Shown here: positions 51,968 to 61,439 of the stretch, piece by piece
Numbering within the stretch: the stretch's first letter is position 1
Layout of the letters: every line of letters begins with the position of its first letter
Source of the DNA: Rhodoplanes sp046000175
Lineage (GTDB): Bacteria; Pseudomonadota; Alphaproteobacteria; Rhizobiales; Xanthobacteraceae
DNA: 64,000 bases
Direction of reading: 5' to 3'
Assembly: GCF_046000175.1 (NCBI RefSeq)
Contig: NZ_JBEOMB010000045.1
Location: 1-64,000, forward strand
The notes under the pieces: generated by a model
What the model saw: the letters and a program-made list of their open reading frames with translations, nothing else
Told to the model about the DNA's origin: nothing
Databases searched by the model: none
Program-made: the position numbers and the translations under genes

Positions 51968-53083
51968 ATGCCGAAATCCTCCGCCGCGCCGTCGCCGACT
52001 CCCGGTCGGGATGCTGAACCGGCTCCGGGCGCCGGCGGAAAGTCCTGCGGGCCGGGCGGTCGGCGTGCCGACCGTCTCACCCGGCGGATCGGTCTCCTGC
52101 GGGTGGAGGCCGCGTCGCTGTCGATCCGGCGGACGAAGCGGGGCCGCGGCTGGTCCTATGTGGACGCCGACGGCACGCCGGTGCGCGATGCGGAGACGCT
52201 CGCGCGGTTCGCCTCGCTCGCCGTGCCACCCGCTTACGCCGACGTGCGCTTCGCGGCCGACCCGCGCGCCCACATCCAGGCGATCGGGCGCGACGACGCG
52301 GGCCGGACCCAGTACCGCTACCATCCCGACTGGGTGAAGGTGCGCGAGCGTCGCAAGGCGCAGCGGCTGCTGCGTCTCGTGCAACGTCTGCCGGTGGTGC
52401 GGCGCGCCGTGACCCGGCACCTTTCGGCGCAGACGCCGAGCCGGGCCTTCGCGCTCGCCTGCGCGATCGAGCTGATCGCCTGCACGGCGATCCGGGCCGG
52501 GGACGAGGCCTATGCCAGGCAGCGCGGCACGCGCGGGGCGGCGACGCTCCTCAAGTCCAATGTCCGGATCGAGGGCGACACGGTCGCGCTGTCGTTCAAG
52601 GCGAAGGGCGGCAAGGCGGTGAGCAAGGCGGTGACCTCGGCGCGTCTCGCCGCGGCGCTGCGCACGCTCCTGACGCTGCCGGGGCGCCGGCTGTTCCAGT
52701 ATCGCGACGCGGCCGACGCGATCCACATCGTGCGTCGTCAGGACATCAACGCGTTCCTGCAGGAGGTCGCAGGCGCCAAGATCTCGGTAAAGGATTTCCG
52801 CACGCTCTGCGCTTCCGCCATGGTGCTGGAGACGCTCGCCCGCACGGTGCCGGCCGCGAGCGCCCGCGGCCGCCGCAAGCAGGTGCTGGAGGCGGTCCGC
52901 GCCGCCGCGGACAGCCTCGCCAACACGCCGGCGATCTGCCGCAAGAGCTACGTCCACGAGACCGTCGTGACGGCCTTCGAGACCGGCGTGCTGGAGGGCT
53001 TCTCGGCCACCATGAAGCAGTGCCGCACGGCGGCGCGGCGTGAGCAGATCGTCGCCCAGGTGCTGGTCGGCATGGCGAGCTGA
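51968..53083 (+). CDS. DNA topoisomerase IB
   Basis: A 371-residue type IB topoisomerase, which relaxes supercoils through a 3'-phosphotyrosine link. The catalytic Tyr328 lies in CRKSYVHETVV. The active-site Arg region IRAGDEAYARQRGTRGAATL and the Lys/His stretch VKDFRTLCASAMVLETLA are visible. The N-terminal 40 residues are low complexity. The ATG at 51968 follows a divergent 209-base gap with the HPF gene. A conserved family in alphaproteobacteria; the physiological role is unclear. Confidence 0.9.
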   Translation: MPKSSAAPSPTPGRDAEPAPGAGGKSCGPGGRRADRLTRRIGLLRVEAASLSIRRTKRGRGWSYVDADGTPVRDAETLARFASLAVPPAYADVRFAADPRAHIQAIGRDDAGRTQYRYHPDWVKVRERRKAQRLLRLVQRLPVVRRAVTRHLSAQTPSRAFALACAIELIACTAIRAGDEAYARQRGTRGAATLLKSNVRIEGDTVALSFKAKGGKAVSKAVTSARLAAALRTLLTLPGRRLFQYRDAADAIHIVRRQDINAFLQEVAGAKISVKDFRTLCASAMVLETLARTVPAASARGRRKQVLEAVRAAADSLANTPAICRKSYVHETVVTAFETGVLEGFSATMKQCRTAARREQIVAQVLVGMAS

Positions 53084-53311
53084 CGAACCTCTCGCTGCCG
53101 CGCGCGGCGCGGGTCGTGCGCCGAACGCGGTGGATGCGACCTGCTCGGGCCGCCGCGCGTGTCGCTCTCACATTCGGAAATGCGCGTACGACCTTCGTCG
53201 AGCGGCTCGCGTCGACCTTGAAGGGATTCTGCTGCGTCGGCGGTGTGAGGTGCGGTTCCGCGCGGTCGCAGCGTCGCGGACGCGAAGGCGAGCCGAACCG
53301 AGAGGTCGTGA

Positions 53312-53605
53312 TCAGGCCTGCGGACGCTCGGCGATGATGTTGATGCGCTCGGCGGGGATCAGACCGAAGAGCTTGCGGGCGATCGCCCCCTTGACGCGAT
53401 GAACAGGCAGCGTGCCGTCCTGGCGCCACACCGTGACTTTCGGGGTCAGCCGGCCGTCGCGACCGTTCCAGCTCACCAGATACTCGGAAATGAGTCCCTT
53501 CTTCTTGATCGTCTCGAGAAAGCGGACGATCTCGTCGTGTCCGTGCAATTGATGCTCTCGTACGAACATTGAGGGCTCGCTCGCCGCCGCGGTGGGAAAC
53601 GCCAT
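53312..53605 (-). CDS. Hypothetical protein
   Basis: A 97-residue product from ATG 53605. The core is VREHQLHGHDEIVRFLETIK, ISEYLVSWNGRDGRLTPKVT and VKGAIARKLFGLIPAERINI. Another possible start is ATG 53569. The fold may be alpha+beta, and the small size suggests a cytosolic protein. The frame extends upstream to 53791, but that part looks non-coding. No family recognised. Confidence 0.5.
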   Translation of the reverse strand: MAFPTAAASEPSMFVREHQLHGHDEIVRFLETIKKKGLISEYLVSWNGRDGRLTPKVTVWRQDGTLPVHRVKGAIARKLFGLIPAERINIIAERPQA

Positions 53606-53854
53606 CAGCACACCACAGTTTCGCAGACGCGCAAAGTCATTTTCGCAGTCGCGAATTTTTTTCCACCTTGTGCCAGAGCCGCTTGATCGAAAGTCGAAGG
53701 GGGGAGGGAAGAAAGGACCGAAAACAGGGCGTCCGGCACGCTCGAGAGACAAACGTCGGAGCGCCGAGAAGGTTCGCTTGCATCGCAACAAAGACGGGGC
53801 GTCCGGTGTATCCCGTCGCCCCGTCTCGTAAAACGTGCTTTGGTTATCTGCGCG

Positions 53855-54334
53855 TCAGACCACGGCGCGATCCGAGGGGGCCGCGGGCGTCTCCGCCGAC
53901 CGCGCGGTCGGCTCCGCGGCCGTGGCAGTGGCCGTCGGGTGCTCGTGGTGGTGCTCCTGCTCGGAGCCGGTGACGCCGGCCGGCAGCTGCAGCACCGTGG
54001 CCATCTGGCCCTCGCACAGCCGTGTCAGCAGGACGACCTGGCCGCTCGGGAACTCGAGCGCATCGTGGTGCTCGTACGGGTTGTCCATGTTGATCTGCCG
54101 GAAACGGGCGACGCGCTCGCGCAGCTTGCGGCTCGGGAAGAAGCCGAGCGCGTGATCGCACTCGACGTCATGGTCGAAGGCGAGCTCGGTGCCCGGGAGG
54201 ATGCAGACCGCCACGTTCGGCACGCCCGCCTCGGAGAACCCGCGCGTGATCGAGTTGTTGAACTTGGTGGTCACCAGGGTGTCGCCGACCTTCGCGGCAC
54301 GAGTCGCGACGTGTTGCAGGCTGTAGTCGCACAT
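53855..54334 (-). CDS. Conserved hypothetical protein, MCDYSLQH family
   Basis: A 159-residue protein. MCDYSLQHVATRAAKVGDTL, VPNVAVCILPGTELAFDHDV and FRQINMDNPYEHHDALEFPS look like a compact beta-rich fold, with Cys2, Cys44 and His residues that could bind metal. The last 35 residues are low complexity with HHHEH. GAAAGGAGAG precedes the ATG. I remember close relatives in other Hyphomicrobiales, but no function. Confidence 0.7.
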   Translation of the reverse strand: MCDYSLQHVATRAAKVGDTLVTTKFNNSITRGFSEAGVPNVAVCILPGTELAFDHDVECDHALGFFPSRKLRERVARFRQINMDNPYEHHDALEFPSGQVVLLTRLCEGQMATVLQLPAGVTGSEQEHHHEHPTATATAAEPTARSAETPAAPSDRAVV

Positions 54335-54962
54335 CGGGGGTCTCTCCTTTCGAGCTGACGGGGCGGCCTCTCGGCGTCGGCCCCGCATGGTCCGCACGAC
54401 GGACCCGGATGCGGACCCTCTCGCGGGTGCGCATCGAAGGCGCCGTCGCGCGGCGCTGTCGGCCGGCTGTCCGGACGGGGCCGGATCAACCCTCCTGCAA
54501 ACGAAAGCAGAGTTCCGGGGCGCCGTTCCCGGCGCAAAAAAATATCACGAGCTTATTCTGGGTTAATGAAGGCGAGTTTTACTTGGCTATCCAATGTTGT
54601 CGCGCGTCCGCTCTCGTTCTCGTGATCGGTTGGCGCGGTCTTCTCAAGAAACCGACGCGGCGGAGACACGGTTCCGCCGCGCCTCGTTTAGTCGCTCCGC
54701 CGACACATCATGGTGAACACCACGCCTGAATGGTGGGCAGCCGCCGCGAGCCGTGTTCTGCTCGGCTCTCGGAAGGCGAGCCTGGCGCGTGCCGCACCCC
54801 CGCCGCGCCCCCGCTCCTCTGACGGCTGCGTGCTCGACGGCTGGGTGCTCGACGGCGCGTGCGGCCGGGTGGCGCAGCCGGCCGGCCGGGAACCGGGCTC
54901 GTCGCCGCCTCGTTCCCATCGCGGGGTGCTCCCGTCGTGGCCGAGGGGTGAAGCAGACCGAC
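54335..54962. other. 628-base gap between the divergent MCDYSLQH and Crp/Fnr genes
   Basis: An AT-rich segment at about 54530-54600 (with AAAAAAATATCACGAGC and GGGTTAATGAAGG) probably contains a promoter. I see no clear FNR/FixK box or gene. A large part to the right is GC-rich and lacks a good start. Confidence 0.5.
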
Positions 54963-55739
54963 ATGGCCTCAGGCGCCGCCGCTAACCCGCGCTTCGTCGA
55001 TCGCAAGCCGCACGAGCTGCTCTGGCGGCGGCTGTCGCGGCTCGCCGTCCTGTCGGATGCGGTCCTGTCGGACCAGGAGCGCTCGATGATCCGGCAGACC
55101 TGTGCGGCGCCGGGCGAGGTTCCGGCCGGGGCGGCGCTCTACGTCGAGGGTGAGCCGTTGCGCAAGCCCGGCGCGCTGCTCGCCGGCTGGGCCTGCCGGC
55201 TGCGTTTGCTGCCGGATGGGCGACGCCAGATCTTCGACTTCCTCCTGCCGGGCGACCTGTTCGGCCATGCGCTCGGCCCCGAGCCGTTCGCCACCACCTC
55301 GGCCGTCACCCTGACGACCGTGTCGATTGCGGGCACCGGCTGCCTGTGGGAGATGGGGCGCGAGCCGGACCGTTTCCCCGGTCTGGTCCGCGCCCTGGCG
55401 GCGGCGCATGCCCGCCAGCAGGCGTTGCTGCTCGACCATGTGGTCCGGCTCGGCCGCCAGACCGCCCAGGAGCGGGTCGCCCACCTGCTGCTCGAGCTCG
55501 GCCATCGGCTCGACGAGATCGGATTTCGACTGGGGTCGTTCGTTCCGCTGCCCCTGACCCAGGAGGTGATGGCGGACGCGCTCGGCCTGTCGGTCGTCCA
55601 CGTCAATCGCACCCTGCAGCAACTCAAGCGCGAGCGCCTGATCGAGACCAAGGCGGCGTCGGTCCGGCTGATCGATCCGGTGGCGCTCGCGACGATCGCC
55701 GATTTTCGCCTGCCGCCCGGCCGTCCGCCGGCCGCGTGA
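54963..55739 (+). CDS. Crp/Fnr-family transcriptional regulator
   Basis: A 258-residue regulator: cyclic-nucleotide-binding-like beta roll (RQIFDFLLPGDLFGHALG at about 88-105), dimer helix, then a Crp-type HTH LTQEVMADALGLSVVHVNRT. There is no N-terminal CxxC-type cluster, so it is not an Fe-S FNR. This HTH pattern is typical of a rhizobial Crp/Fnr group. ATG 54963 is preferred; the upstream frame to 54753 looks non-coding. A FixK-type box lies upstream of the CBS-BON gene at 61550-61563. Confidence 0.85.
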   Translation: MASGAAANPRFVDRKPHELLWRRLSRLAVLSDAVLSDQERSMIRQTCAAPGEVPAGAALYVEGEPLRKPGALLAGWACRLRLLPDGRRQIFDFLLPGDLFGHALGPEPFATTSAVTLTTVSIAGTGCLWEMGREPDRFPGLVRALAAAHARQQALLLDHVVRLGRQTAQERVAHLLLELGHRLDEIGFRLGSFVPLPLTQEVMADALGLSVVHVNRTLQQLKRERLIETKAASVRLIDPVALATIADFRLPPGRPPAA

Positions 55740-55877
55740 TCCGCTCGGGCGCGCGAGCAGCCCGGAAATGCGGGACTCTGCGGACGCGCCGAAGAGTCGC
55801 TTGCCCGCCCCGGGCCGTCCCCCTACGATCCGCGCCAATTCTCAACGGGCGGAAATAATTCCCAGGAGGAGTGGCCC

Positions 55878-57119
55878 ATGCATTTCGACGACCGTCGCCG
55901 GCCGAGCCGGCGTGATGTCCTGGCCGGTGCGGCGGCCGGCGCGACCGTGCTGGCGGCGCCGGCGATCGTGCGGGCCCAGGCGAAGACCATCAAGGTCGCC
56001 GTGGTGCTGCCGCGTTCGGGCCTGTTCGCGGCCGCCGGCCAGTCCTGCCATCGCGGCGCCGTGGTCGCGCCCAAGGTGCTGGCCGATCTCGGCTACGCGG
56101 TCGAGCTGATCAATGTCGACTTCGAGTCCAATGTCGACGTGGCGCGCACCCAGACCGAGCGGGCGATCGCCGAGGGCGCTCAGGCCGTGGTCGGCGCCTT
56201 CGAGTCCGGCGCGACGCTGGCGATGGCGCAGGTCTGCGAGCAGCGCAAGGTGCCGCTGATCATCAATATCGCCTCGGTGCCGCAGCTCACCGAGCAGGGC
56301 TACCAATACCTGGTCCGCAACTTCCTCACCAACGCCCAGCTCGTCGGCAACGGGCTCAAGCTGGTGAAGGATTTGATGGCGGCCACCAACGTCCAGTTCA
56401 AGAACGCCGTCTTCGTCCATGCCAACGACACCTTCGGCACCGCCCAGCGGGCCGCCATGGACAAGCTGTTCCCGGCCGCCGAGATGCCGTTCCCGTTGGT
56501 CGAGTCGATCGCTTACGACCCGAAGGCGCAGGATCTCGCCGTCGAGGTGACGAAGATCCGCGCCGTCGCGCCCGAGCTGGTGCTCGTCACCACCCGCTCG
56601 TCGGACGCCATCAAGCTGGTGCGCGACATGGTGCGCCAGCGCTTCGAGCCGAAGGCCATCATCTCGCCCGGCTCGCCCGGCCTCTACGACGAGGAGTTCT
56701 ACCAGGCGCTCGGCCCGCTGGCCGACTTCCACATCTTCAATCTGCCCTGGGCCAACACCAAGTCGCCGGTGACGCAGGCGCTGGCCGCGGCCTACCGGAC
56801 TGCGCATCCCTCGAACCGCTTCGAGGTCGACTGCTTCAACGCCGGCTTCACGTTCGAGGCGATCATGATCGCCGCCGACGCCTTCAAGCGCGCCGGCACG
56901 GCCGACGGCCCGACCCTGATGAAGGCCGTCAAGGAGACCAAGATCACCGAGCATGTGATGACGGGCGGCCCGATCGCCTTCGACGAGAAGGGCCAGAACA
57001 ACAACATCCAGGCCTCGGTGGTGCAGAACCGCAAGCGCACCCCGACCGTGGTGCTGCCGCCCGACGTGGCGGACGCCGCCCCGGTGCTGCCGATGCCGCC
57101 CTGGCAGGGCCGCTCCTGA
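55878..57119 (+). CDS. Liv-type ABC transporter substrate-binding protein (Tat-exported)
   Basis: A 413-residue protein with a twin-arginine signal (RRPSRRDVLAGAAAGATV) and AxA cleavage near VRA-QA. The mature part is a type I periplasmic-binding fold (KTIKVAVVLPRSGLFAAAGQ). The ligand is unknown; the family binds branched-chain amino acids, amides, urea or aromatic acids. CAGGAGGAG precedes the ATG. It leads a five-gene operon with two permeases and two ATPases. Confidence 0.92.
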   Translation: MHFDDRRRPSRRDVLAGAAAGATVLAAPAIVRAQAKTIKVAVVLPRSGLFAAAGQSCHRGAVVAPKVLADLGYAVELINVDFESNVDVARTQTERAIAEGAQAVVGAFESGATLAMAQVCEQRKVPLIINIASVPQLTEQGYQYLVRNFLTNAQLVGNGLKLVKDLMAATNVQFKNAVFVHANDTFGTAQRAAMDKLFPAAEMPFPLVESIAYDPKAQDLAVEVTKIRAVAPELVLVTTRSSDAIKLVRDMVRQRFEPKAIISPGSPGLYDEEFYQALGPLADFHIFNLPWANTKSPVTQALAAAYRTAHPSNRFEVDCFNAGFTFEAIMIAADAFKRAGTADGPTLMKAVKETKITEHVMTGGPIAFDEKGQNNNIQASVVQNRKRTPTVVLPPDVADAAPVLPMPPWQGRS

Positions 57120-57159
57120 TCGCCGCCCGCGCCGCCCCGCGACGGCCGCGCCGCCTTCG

Positions 57160-57198
57160 CGCCCCGACGCCGGACCTGAAGGCCGGGACGTCGGGGCG
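57160..57198. terminator. Long GC hairpin between the binding-protein and permease genes
   Basis: CGCCCCGACG and CGTCGGGGCG pair, with inner CCGG/CCGG pairing around ACCTGAAGG. There is no T-tract. Partial termination or 3'-end protection here would give more binding protein than membrane components, a common need in such operons. Confidence 0.5.
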
Positions 57199-57353
57199 GG
57201 CGCCGGCCAGGGGGCAGCCGGGCTGCCGGAACGGAGGTTGCGCAGGGTCGCCGACCTGAGGTAACTCGTCGGTCACATTTTTCCCGCACCTGTCCGGGGC
57301 GGCGGCCCGATGGCCTCCGCCCGGGGAGGTGCATTCACGTCGATACCCATCCG

Positions 57354-58223
57354 ATGCTCGCGATCTGGCTCAACGTCGTCGTCCAGGGAATCCTGACGGG
57401 CCTGCTCTACGGCCTGATGGCGCTCGGCCTGTCGGTCATTTTCGGGGTGGTGCGGCTCGTCAACTTCGCGCACGGCGAGTTCGCCGTCGTCGCCATGTAC
57501 GCGGCCTTCGTGCTGTTCCGCGCCTTCGGGGTCGACCCGCTGGTGTCGATGGTGCCGATCGCGCTCGCCTTCTTCGTCATCGGCTTCGCGCTCCAGCGCA
57601 CGCTGATCAACGCCTTCGTCGGACGGCCCGACCACGAGCAGTTCATCCTGCTGGTCGGCCTCGCGATCGTGCTCGTCAACGCGGTGCTGATCGTGTTCGG
57701 GCCGGACGCCCAGCCGGCCAATCTGCCCTACGCCTTCGACAGCTACATGATCGGCCCGCTGTTCATCGACAAGGTGCGGGTCTACGCGGCCGTGGCGGCG
57801 CTCGCCGTCTGCGCGGCGCTGTTCGGCTTCTTCCGCTTCACCCGCACCGGCACGGCGATCCGGGCCTGCGCCGACAATCTGGTCGGTGCCGCCGTGATCG
57901 GGCTCGACGTGCGCAAGCTCTACGCCATCACGTTCGGCATCGGGCTCGCCTGCGTGGGCGCCGCCGGCGCCCTGATGATCATGATCTCCGACGCGGTGCC
58001 GAGCCTCGGCCCGGCCTACACGCTGCTCGCCTTCACGATCGTCATCATCGGCGGTCTCGGCTCGATGGCGGGCGCGCTGGTGGCGGGCCTCTTGATCGGC
58101 GTCTCCGAGGCGCTCGCCGGCTTCCTCATCGCCCCGTCGATGAAGAGCATGTTCTCCTTCGCCCTCCTGGTCGCCGTGCTGGTGCTGCGGCCGCAGGGCC
58201 TGCTCGGAAAGAAGCCGGCATGA
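57354..58223 (+). CDS. Liv-type ABC transporter permease (LivH family)
   Basis: A 289-residue permease with about eight hydrophobic segments. Family motifs: GLLYGLMALGLSVIFGVVRL near the start and IIGGLGSMAGALVAGLLIGV near the end. It pairs with the next permease to form the membrane channel. Its stop overlaps the next ATG by four bases. Confidence 0.94.
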   Translation: MLAIWLNVVVQGILTGLLYGLMALGLSVIFGVVRLVNFAHGEFAVVAMYAAFVLFRAFGVDPLVSMVPIALAFFVIGFALQRTLINAFVGRPDHEQFILLVGLAIVLVNAVLIVFGPDAQPANLPYAFDSYMIGPLFIDKVRVYAAVAALAVCAALFGFFRFTRTGTAIRACADNLVGAAVIGLDVRKLYAITFGIGLACVGAAGALMIMISDAVPSLGPAYTLLAFTIVIIGGLGSMAGALVAGLLIGVSEALAGFLIAPSMKSMFSFALLVAVLVLRPQGLLGKKPA

Positions 58224-59221
58224 TCTCGCTGTGGCGCGACATGAACGGGCGCGGGCGGGTGGCGATCGTGCTCGCCTTCCTGGTGCTGCTGTTCGCCCCC
58301 GTGGCGGCGACCCGTTATCTGCTCTCCGTCCTCACCCTGATCCTGTACTTCGTCTATGTCGGCCAGGCCTGGAACCTGATGATGGGCTACGCCGGCCAGC
58401 TCTCGCTCGGCCACGCCCTCTATGTCGGGCTCGGCGGCTACATCTCGGCCGCCCTGTGGGTGAATTTCGGCATCGGGCCGTGGCTCGGCGTGGTGCCGTC
58501 CGTCGCGATCGCGGCGATGTTCGGCGCGGCGATCGGCTGGCTCGGCTTCCGCTTCGGCATCGAGGGCGTCTACTTCGCGCTCCTCACCATCGCGTTCGCC
58601 GAGTTCACCCGCATCGGCTTCGATCACATCGGCTTCGTCGGCGGGGCCGGCGGCCTGTTCATCCCCTACGAGGAGAGCCGGCTCGGCGAGTGGTGGAATC
58701 TGCGCGGCGGACAGGTGTTCTTCTACTATCTCGCCTTCGCCATGGCGGTGCTCGCCGTGCTGCTGACGGCGCTGCTCGCGCGCTCGCGGCTCGGCTACCA
58801 GTGGCTCGCCATCCGCGAGGACGAGATGGCGGCGCGCGCGCTCGGCATCGACGTGTTCCGCGCCAAGATGAAGGCGGTGCTGATCTCCTCCTCGATGACG
58901 GCGGTCGGCGGCGTGTTCTACGCCTTCTACTACAACAGCCTGTTCCCGGCGCAGCTGTTCGACATGAGCCGCTCGATCGAGCTGATCCTCGGGCCCATCG
59001 TCGGCGGCACCGGCACGGTGTTCGGGCCGGTGATCGGCGCCTTCGTGCTCACCCCGCTCGGCGAGATCCTGATCGCCGTGACCGAGAAGGCCGGCATCAA
59101 CGCGCCCGGCGCCAAGGCGATCTTCTTCGGCCTGATCCTGATGGTGATCATCTATCTGGTGCCGACCGGGGTGTGGCCGTGGCTGTCGCAGAAGCTCGGC
59201 TTCGCGAGGCGCCGCTCGTGA
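58220..59221 (+). CDS. Liv-type ABC transporter permease (LivM family)
   Basis: A 333-residue permease. The LivM signature GYAGQLSLGHALYVGLGGYI is at about 55-75, with later VGGTGTVFGPVIGAFVLTPL. It is the partner of the preceding permease. The stop overlaps a GTG start of the next gene. Confidence 0.94.
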   Translation: MISLWRDMNGRGRVAIVLAFLVLLFAPVAATRYLLSVLTLILYFVYVGQAWNLMMGYAGQLSLGHALYVGLGGYISAALWVNFGIGPWLGVVPSVAIAAMFGAAIGWLGFRFGIEGVYFALLTIAFAEFTRIGFDHIGFVGGAGGLFIPYEESRLGEWWNLRGGQVFFYYLAFAMAVLAVLLTALLARSRLGYQWLAIREDEMAARALGIDVFRAKMKAVLISSSMTAVGGVFYAFYYNSLFPAQLFDMSRSIELILGPIVGGTGTVFGPVIGAFVLTPLGEILIAVTEKAGINAPGAKAIFFGLILMVIIYLVPTGVWPWLSQKLGFARRRS

Positions 59222-59943
59222 CCGCGCTCCTCTCCGTCGTCGACGTCGGCAAGCGATTCCGCGGCCTGATCGCGGTCGACCGCGTCTCGTTCGAGGTTCA
59301 GGCGGGCGAGATCTTCGCCGTGATCGGCCCGAACGGCGCCGGCAAGACGACGCTGTTCAACATGATCGCCGGCGTGTTGCCGCCGAACGAGGGCACCATC
59401 ACGTTCCAGGGCGAGCGCATCTCGGGCCGCACGCCGGACGCGGTGTGCCGCCTCGGCGTCGCCCGCACGTTCCAGATCGTGCGTCCGTTCCCGGCCCTCA
59501 CGGTCGAGGACAACGTGGTGATCGGCGCGCTCCTCCACCGCACCGACATGGCGGCGGCGCGCGCCCATGCCCGCGACGTGCTCGCCACCCTCGACCTGTT
59601 CGAGAAGCGCGAGTTTCGCGCCTCGGCGCTGACGCTGCCGGACCGCAAGCGCCTGGAGCTCGCCCGCGCGCTCGCCACCGATCCGAAGCTGCTGCTGCTC
59701 GACGAGGTGATGGCCGGCTTGCGGCCGACCGAGACCGACCGGATGGTCGAGATCCTGCGCGGCGTCAACCGCGACATGGGCGTCACCATCCTGCTCATCG
59801 AGCACGTGATGCGGGCCGTGATGGCGCTCGCCGGCCACATGCTGGTGCTGCACCACGGTGCTCCGATCGCCCGCGGCCGGCCCGAGGAGGTGGTGCGCGA
59901 CGAGAAGGTGATCACGTCCTATCTCGGCCAGGAGACGATCTGA
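59218..59943 (+). CDS. Liv-type ABC transporter ATPase (LivG family)
   Basis: A 241-residue ATPase. It starts at GTG 59218, overlapping the LivM stop. Walker A GPNGAGKTTLFN is present, with Q-loop region VARTFQIVRPFPALTVEDNV and Walker B LLLLDEVMAGLRP. The ABC signature is replaced by LTLPDRKRLELARAL where LSGGQ/LAYGQ would be expected. The switch histidine lies in LLIEHVM. The other ATPase of the operon has a normal signature. Confidence 0.93.
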   Translation: MTALLSVVDVGKRFRGLIAVDRVSFEVQAGEIFAVIGPNGAGKTTLFNMIAGVLPPNEGTITFQGERISGRTPDAVCRLGVARTFQIVRPFPALTVEDNVVIGALLHRTDMAAARAHARDVLATLDLFEKREFRASALTLPDRKRLELARALATDPKLLLLDEVMAGLRPTETDRMVEILRGVNRDMGVTILLIEHVMRAVMALAGHMLVLHHGAPIARGRPEEVVRDEKVITSYLGQETI

Positions 59944-60647
59944 TGCTCCAGGTCCGCGATCTCGACGTGTTCTACGGCGACGCCCAGGCGCTCGACCGCG
60001 TCTCCTTCGAGGTGCCCGAGGGCAGCATCGTCGCCATCGTCGGCGCCAACGGCGCCGGCAAGACGTCGCTGATCCGCACCATCGCCGGGATGATCCGGCC
60101 GGGGCACGGCAGCATCACGTATCGGGGCGAGGAGATCGCCGGGCTGCCGAGCCACCGCGTCTGCAATCTCGGCATCGGCCAGGTGGCGGAGGGGCGCCAG
60201 GTGTTCCCGACCCTGACGGTCGGCGAGAACCTGGACATGGGCGCGCTGCTGCCGCGGGCGCGCGACAAGCGCGACGCCGAGCTCGCCCGCGTGTTCCAGA
60301 TGTTTCCGATCCTCGAGGAGCGGCTGAAGCAGACCGCCGGCACGCTCTCCGGCGGCGAGCAGCAGATGCTGGCGATCGGCCGCTGCCTGATGGGCCAGCC
60401 CGACCTCGTGATGTTCGACGAGCCCTCACTCGGCCTCGCGCCGGCGATCGTCCACGAGGTGCTGCGCACCATCCGGGATCTCAACGCGGCCGGCCTCACC
60501 TGCGTGCTGGTCGAGCAGAACGTCGCGCTGTCGTTAAAACTCGCCGACCGCGCCTATGTGCTCGAGAATGGCCGCATCACGCTGTCCGGAACCGGCGAGG
60601 AACTCTTGGCCGACGACCGCGTGCGGCAAGCCTATCTCGGCATGTGA
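59943..60647 (+). CDS. Liv-type ABC transporter ATPase (LivF family)
   Basis: A 234-residue ATPase with Walker A GANGAGKTSLIR, the LivF-type GQVAEGRQVFPTLTVGENL, signature LSGGEQQMLAIGRC and Walker B LVMFDEPSLGLAP. It is the partner of LivG. Its ATG shares one base with the LivG stop. This completes the importer of the operon. Confidence 0.95.
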   Translation: MLQVRDLDVFYGDAQALDRVSFEVPEGSIVAIVGANGAGKTSLIRTIAGMIRPGHGSITYRGEEIAGLPSHRVCNLGIGQVAEGRQVFPTLTVGENLDMGALLPRARDKRDAELARVFQMFPILEERLKQTAGTLSGGEQQMLAIGRCLMGQPDLVMFDEPSLGLAPAIVHEVLRTIRDLNAAGLTCVLVEQNVALSLKLADRAYVLENGRITLSGTGEELLADDRVRQAYLGM

Positions 60648-60679
60648 TCCCGCCGGGCGGGCGCGCATGGCGGGCGCGC

Positions 60680-60716
60680 TCCGCGTCGCCCTGCTCCCGC
60701 GAGGGGAGCGGGCGAG
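60680..60716. repeat. Hairpin after the ABC operon, possible terminator
   Basis: CGCCCTGCTCCCGCGAGGGG and AGCGGGCG include a CTCCC/GGGAG stem resembling the window's CTCTCCCCGC elements. It lies between the convergent LivF and CBS-BON genes. Confidence 0.4.
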
Positions 60717-60749
60717 ACGGCGGCGGCCGCGCGTCGCTGCGGCGGCGCC

Positions 60750-61439
60750 TCACACGCCGGCGACCACCGGGCGGATCACCAGGTTGTCGTTGACGGCCTT
60801 GACGCCCGGGGTCGCCTCGATGGCGACGCGCAGCGCCTGCTTCTCGGCGAGCGAGTCGACCACGCCCCAGGCGTCGACGACGCCGTCCGTCACCGTCACG
60901 TTGACCAGGTTCGGCGACAGCCACGGCTCGGACTCGAGCCGTGCCGTGATGGCGGTGCGCAGCTCGGCGTCGGTGACCGGGTTGGCCGGCGTCTGCCGGC
61001 GCAAGGTGGCGAGCGCGTGCAGGAGATTGGCCCGGCTGACGATGCCGACCAGCCGGCCGTCCTTCACGATCGGCACGCGCTTGATGCGGTGGCGCTCCAG
61101 GAGGCTCGCGATCTCGGCGACCGGGGTGTCGGGCGTCGCGGTGACGAGCTCGCGCGTCATCACGTCGGCGACCCGACGGGCGTGCTCCTTGACGAACTCG
61201 GCCGCCAGCCCCTCGCGGCCCATCAGCAGCTTCAGCCACCACGAGCGCTCGTGGCCGGTGCCGGCCTCGGCCCGGCGCACGAGGTCGCCCTCGCTGACGA
61301 TGCCGACCGGGCGTCCGGCCGGATCGACCACCGGGACGCCACTGATCCTGTTCTCCAGCAGGATCGCGGCGACGTCCGCAACGGCCGTGTCCGGGGTCAC
61401 GGTGACGAGCGTGGTTGTCATGATGTCGGAGGCCTTCAT
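60750..61439 (-). CDS. CBS-CBS-BON domain protein
   Basis: A 229-residue soluble protein. The first CBS motif is at about residues 1-60 (MKASDIMTTTLVTVTPDTAV, then ENRISGVPVVDPAGRPVGIV). A second is at about 90-150 (VADVMTRELVTATPDTPVAE, then RHRIKRVPIVKDGRLVGIVS). A BON domain follows at about 155-225. CBS pairs bind adenylates, and BON domains are often envelope- or lipid-associated. GAGGAG precedes the ATG. A FixK-like box lies upstream at 61550-61563, which would suit low-oxygen control. Confidence 0.88.
   Translation of the reverse strand: MKASDIMTTTLVTVTPDTAVADVAAILLENRISGVPVVDPAGRPVGIVSEGDLVRRAEAGTGHERSWWLKLLMGREGLAAEFVKEHARRVADVMTRELVTATPDTPVAEIASLLERHRIKRVPIVKDGRLVGIVSRANLLHALATLRRQTPANPVTDAELRTAITARLESEPWLSPNLVNVTVTDGVVDAWGVVDSLAEKQALRVAIEATPGVKAVNDNLVIRPVVAGV

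Noticed and set aside
53680..53697. TTGATCGAAAGTCGAA as an FNR box
   Set aside because: Only the left half-site matches, and it lies within the upstream frame of a hypothetical gene.
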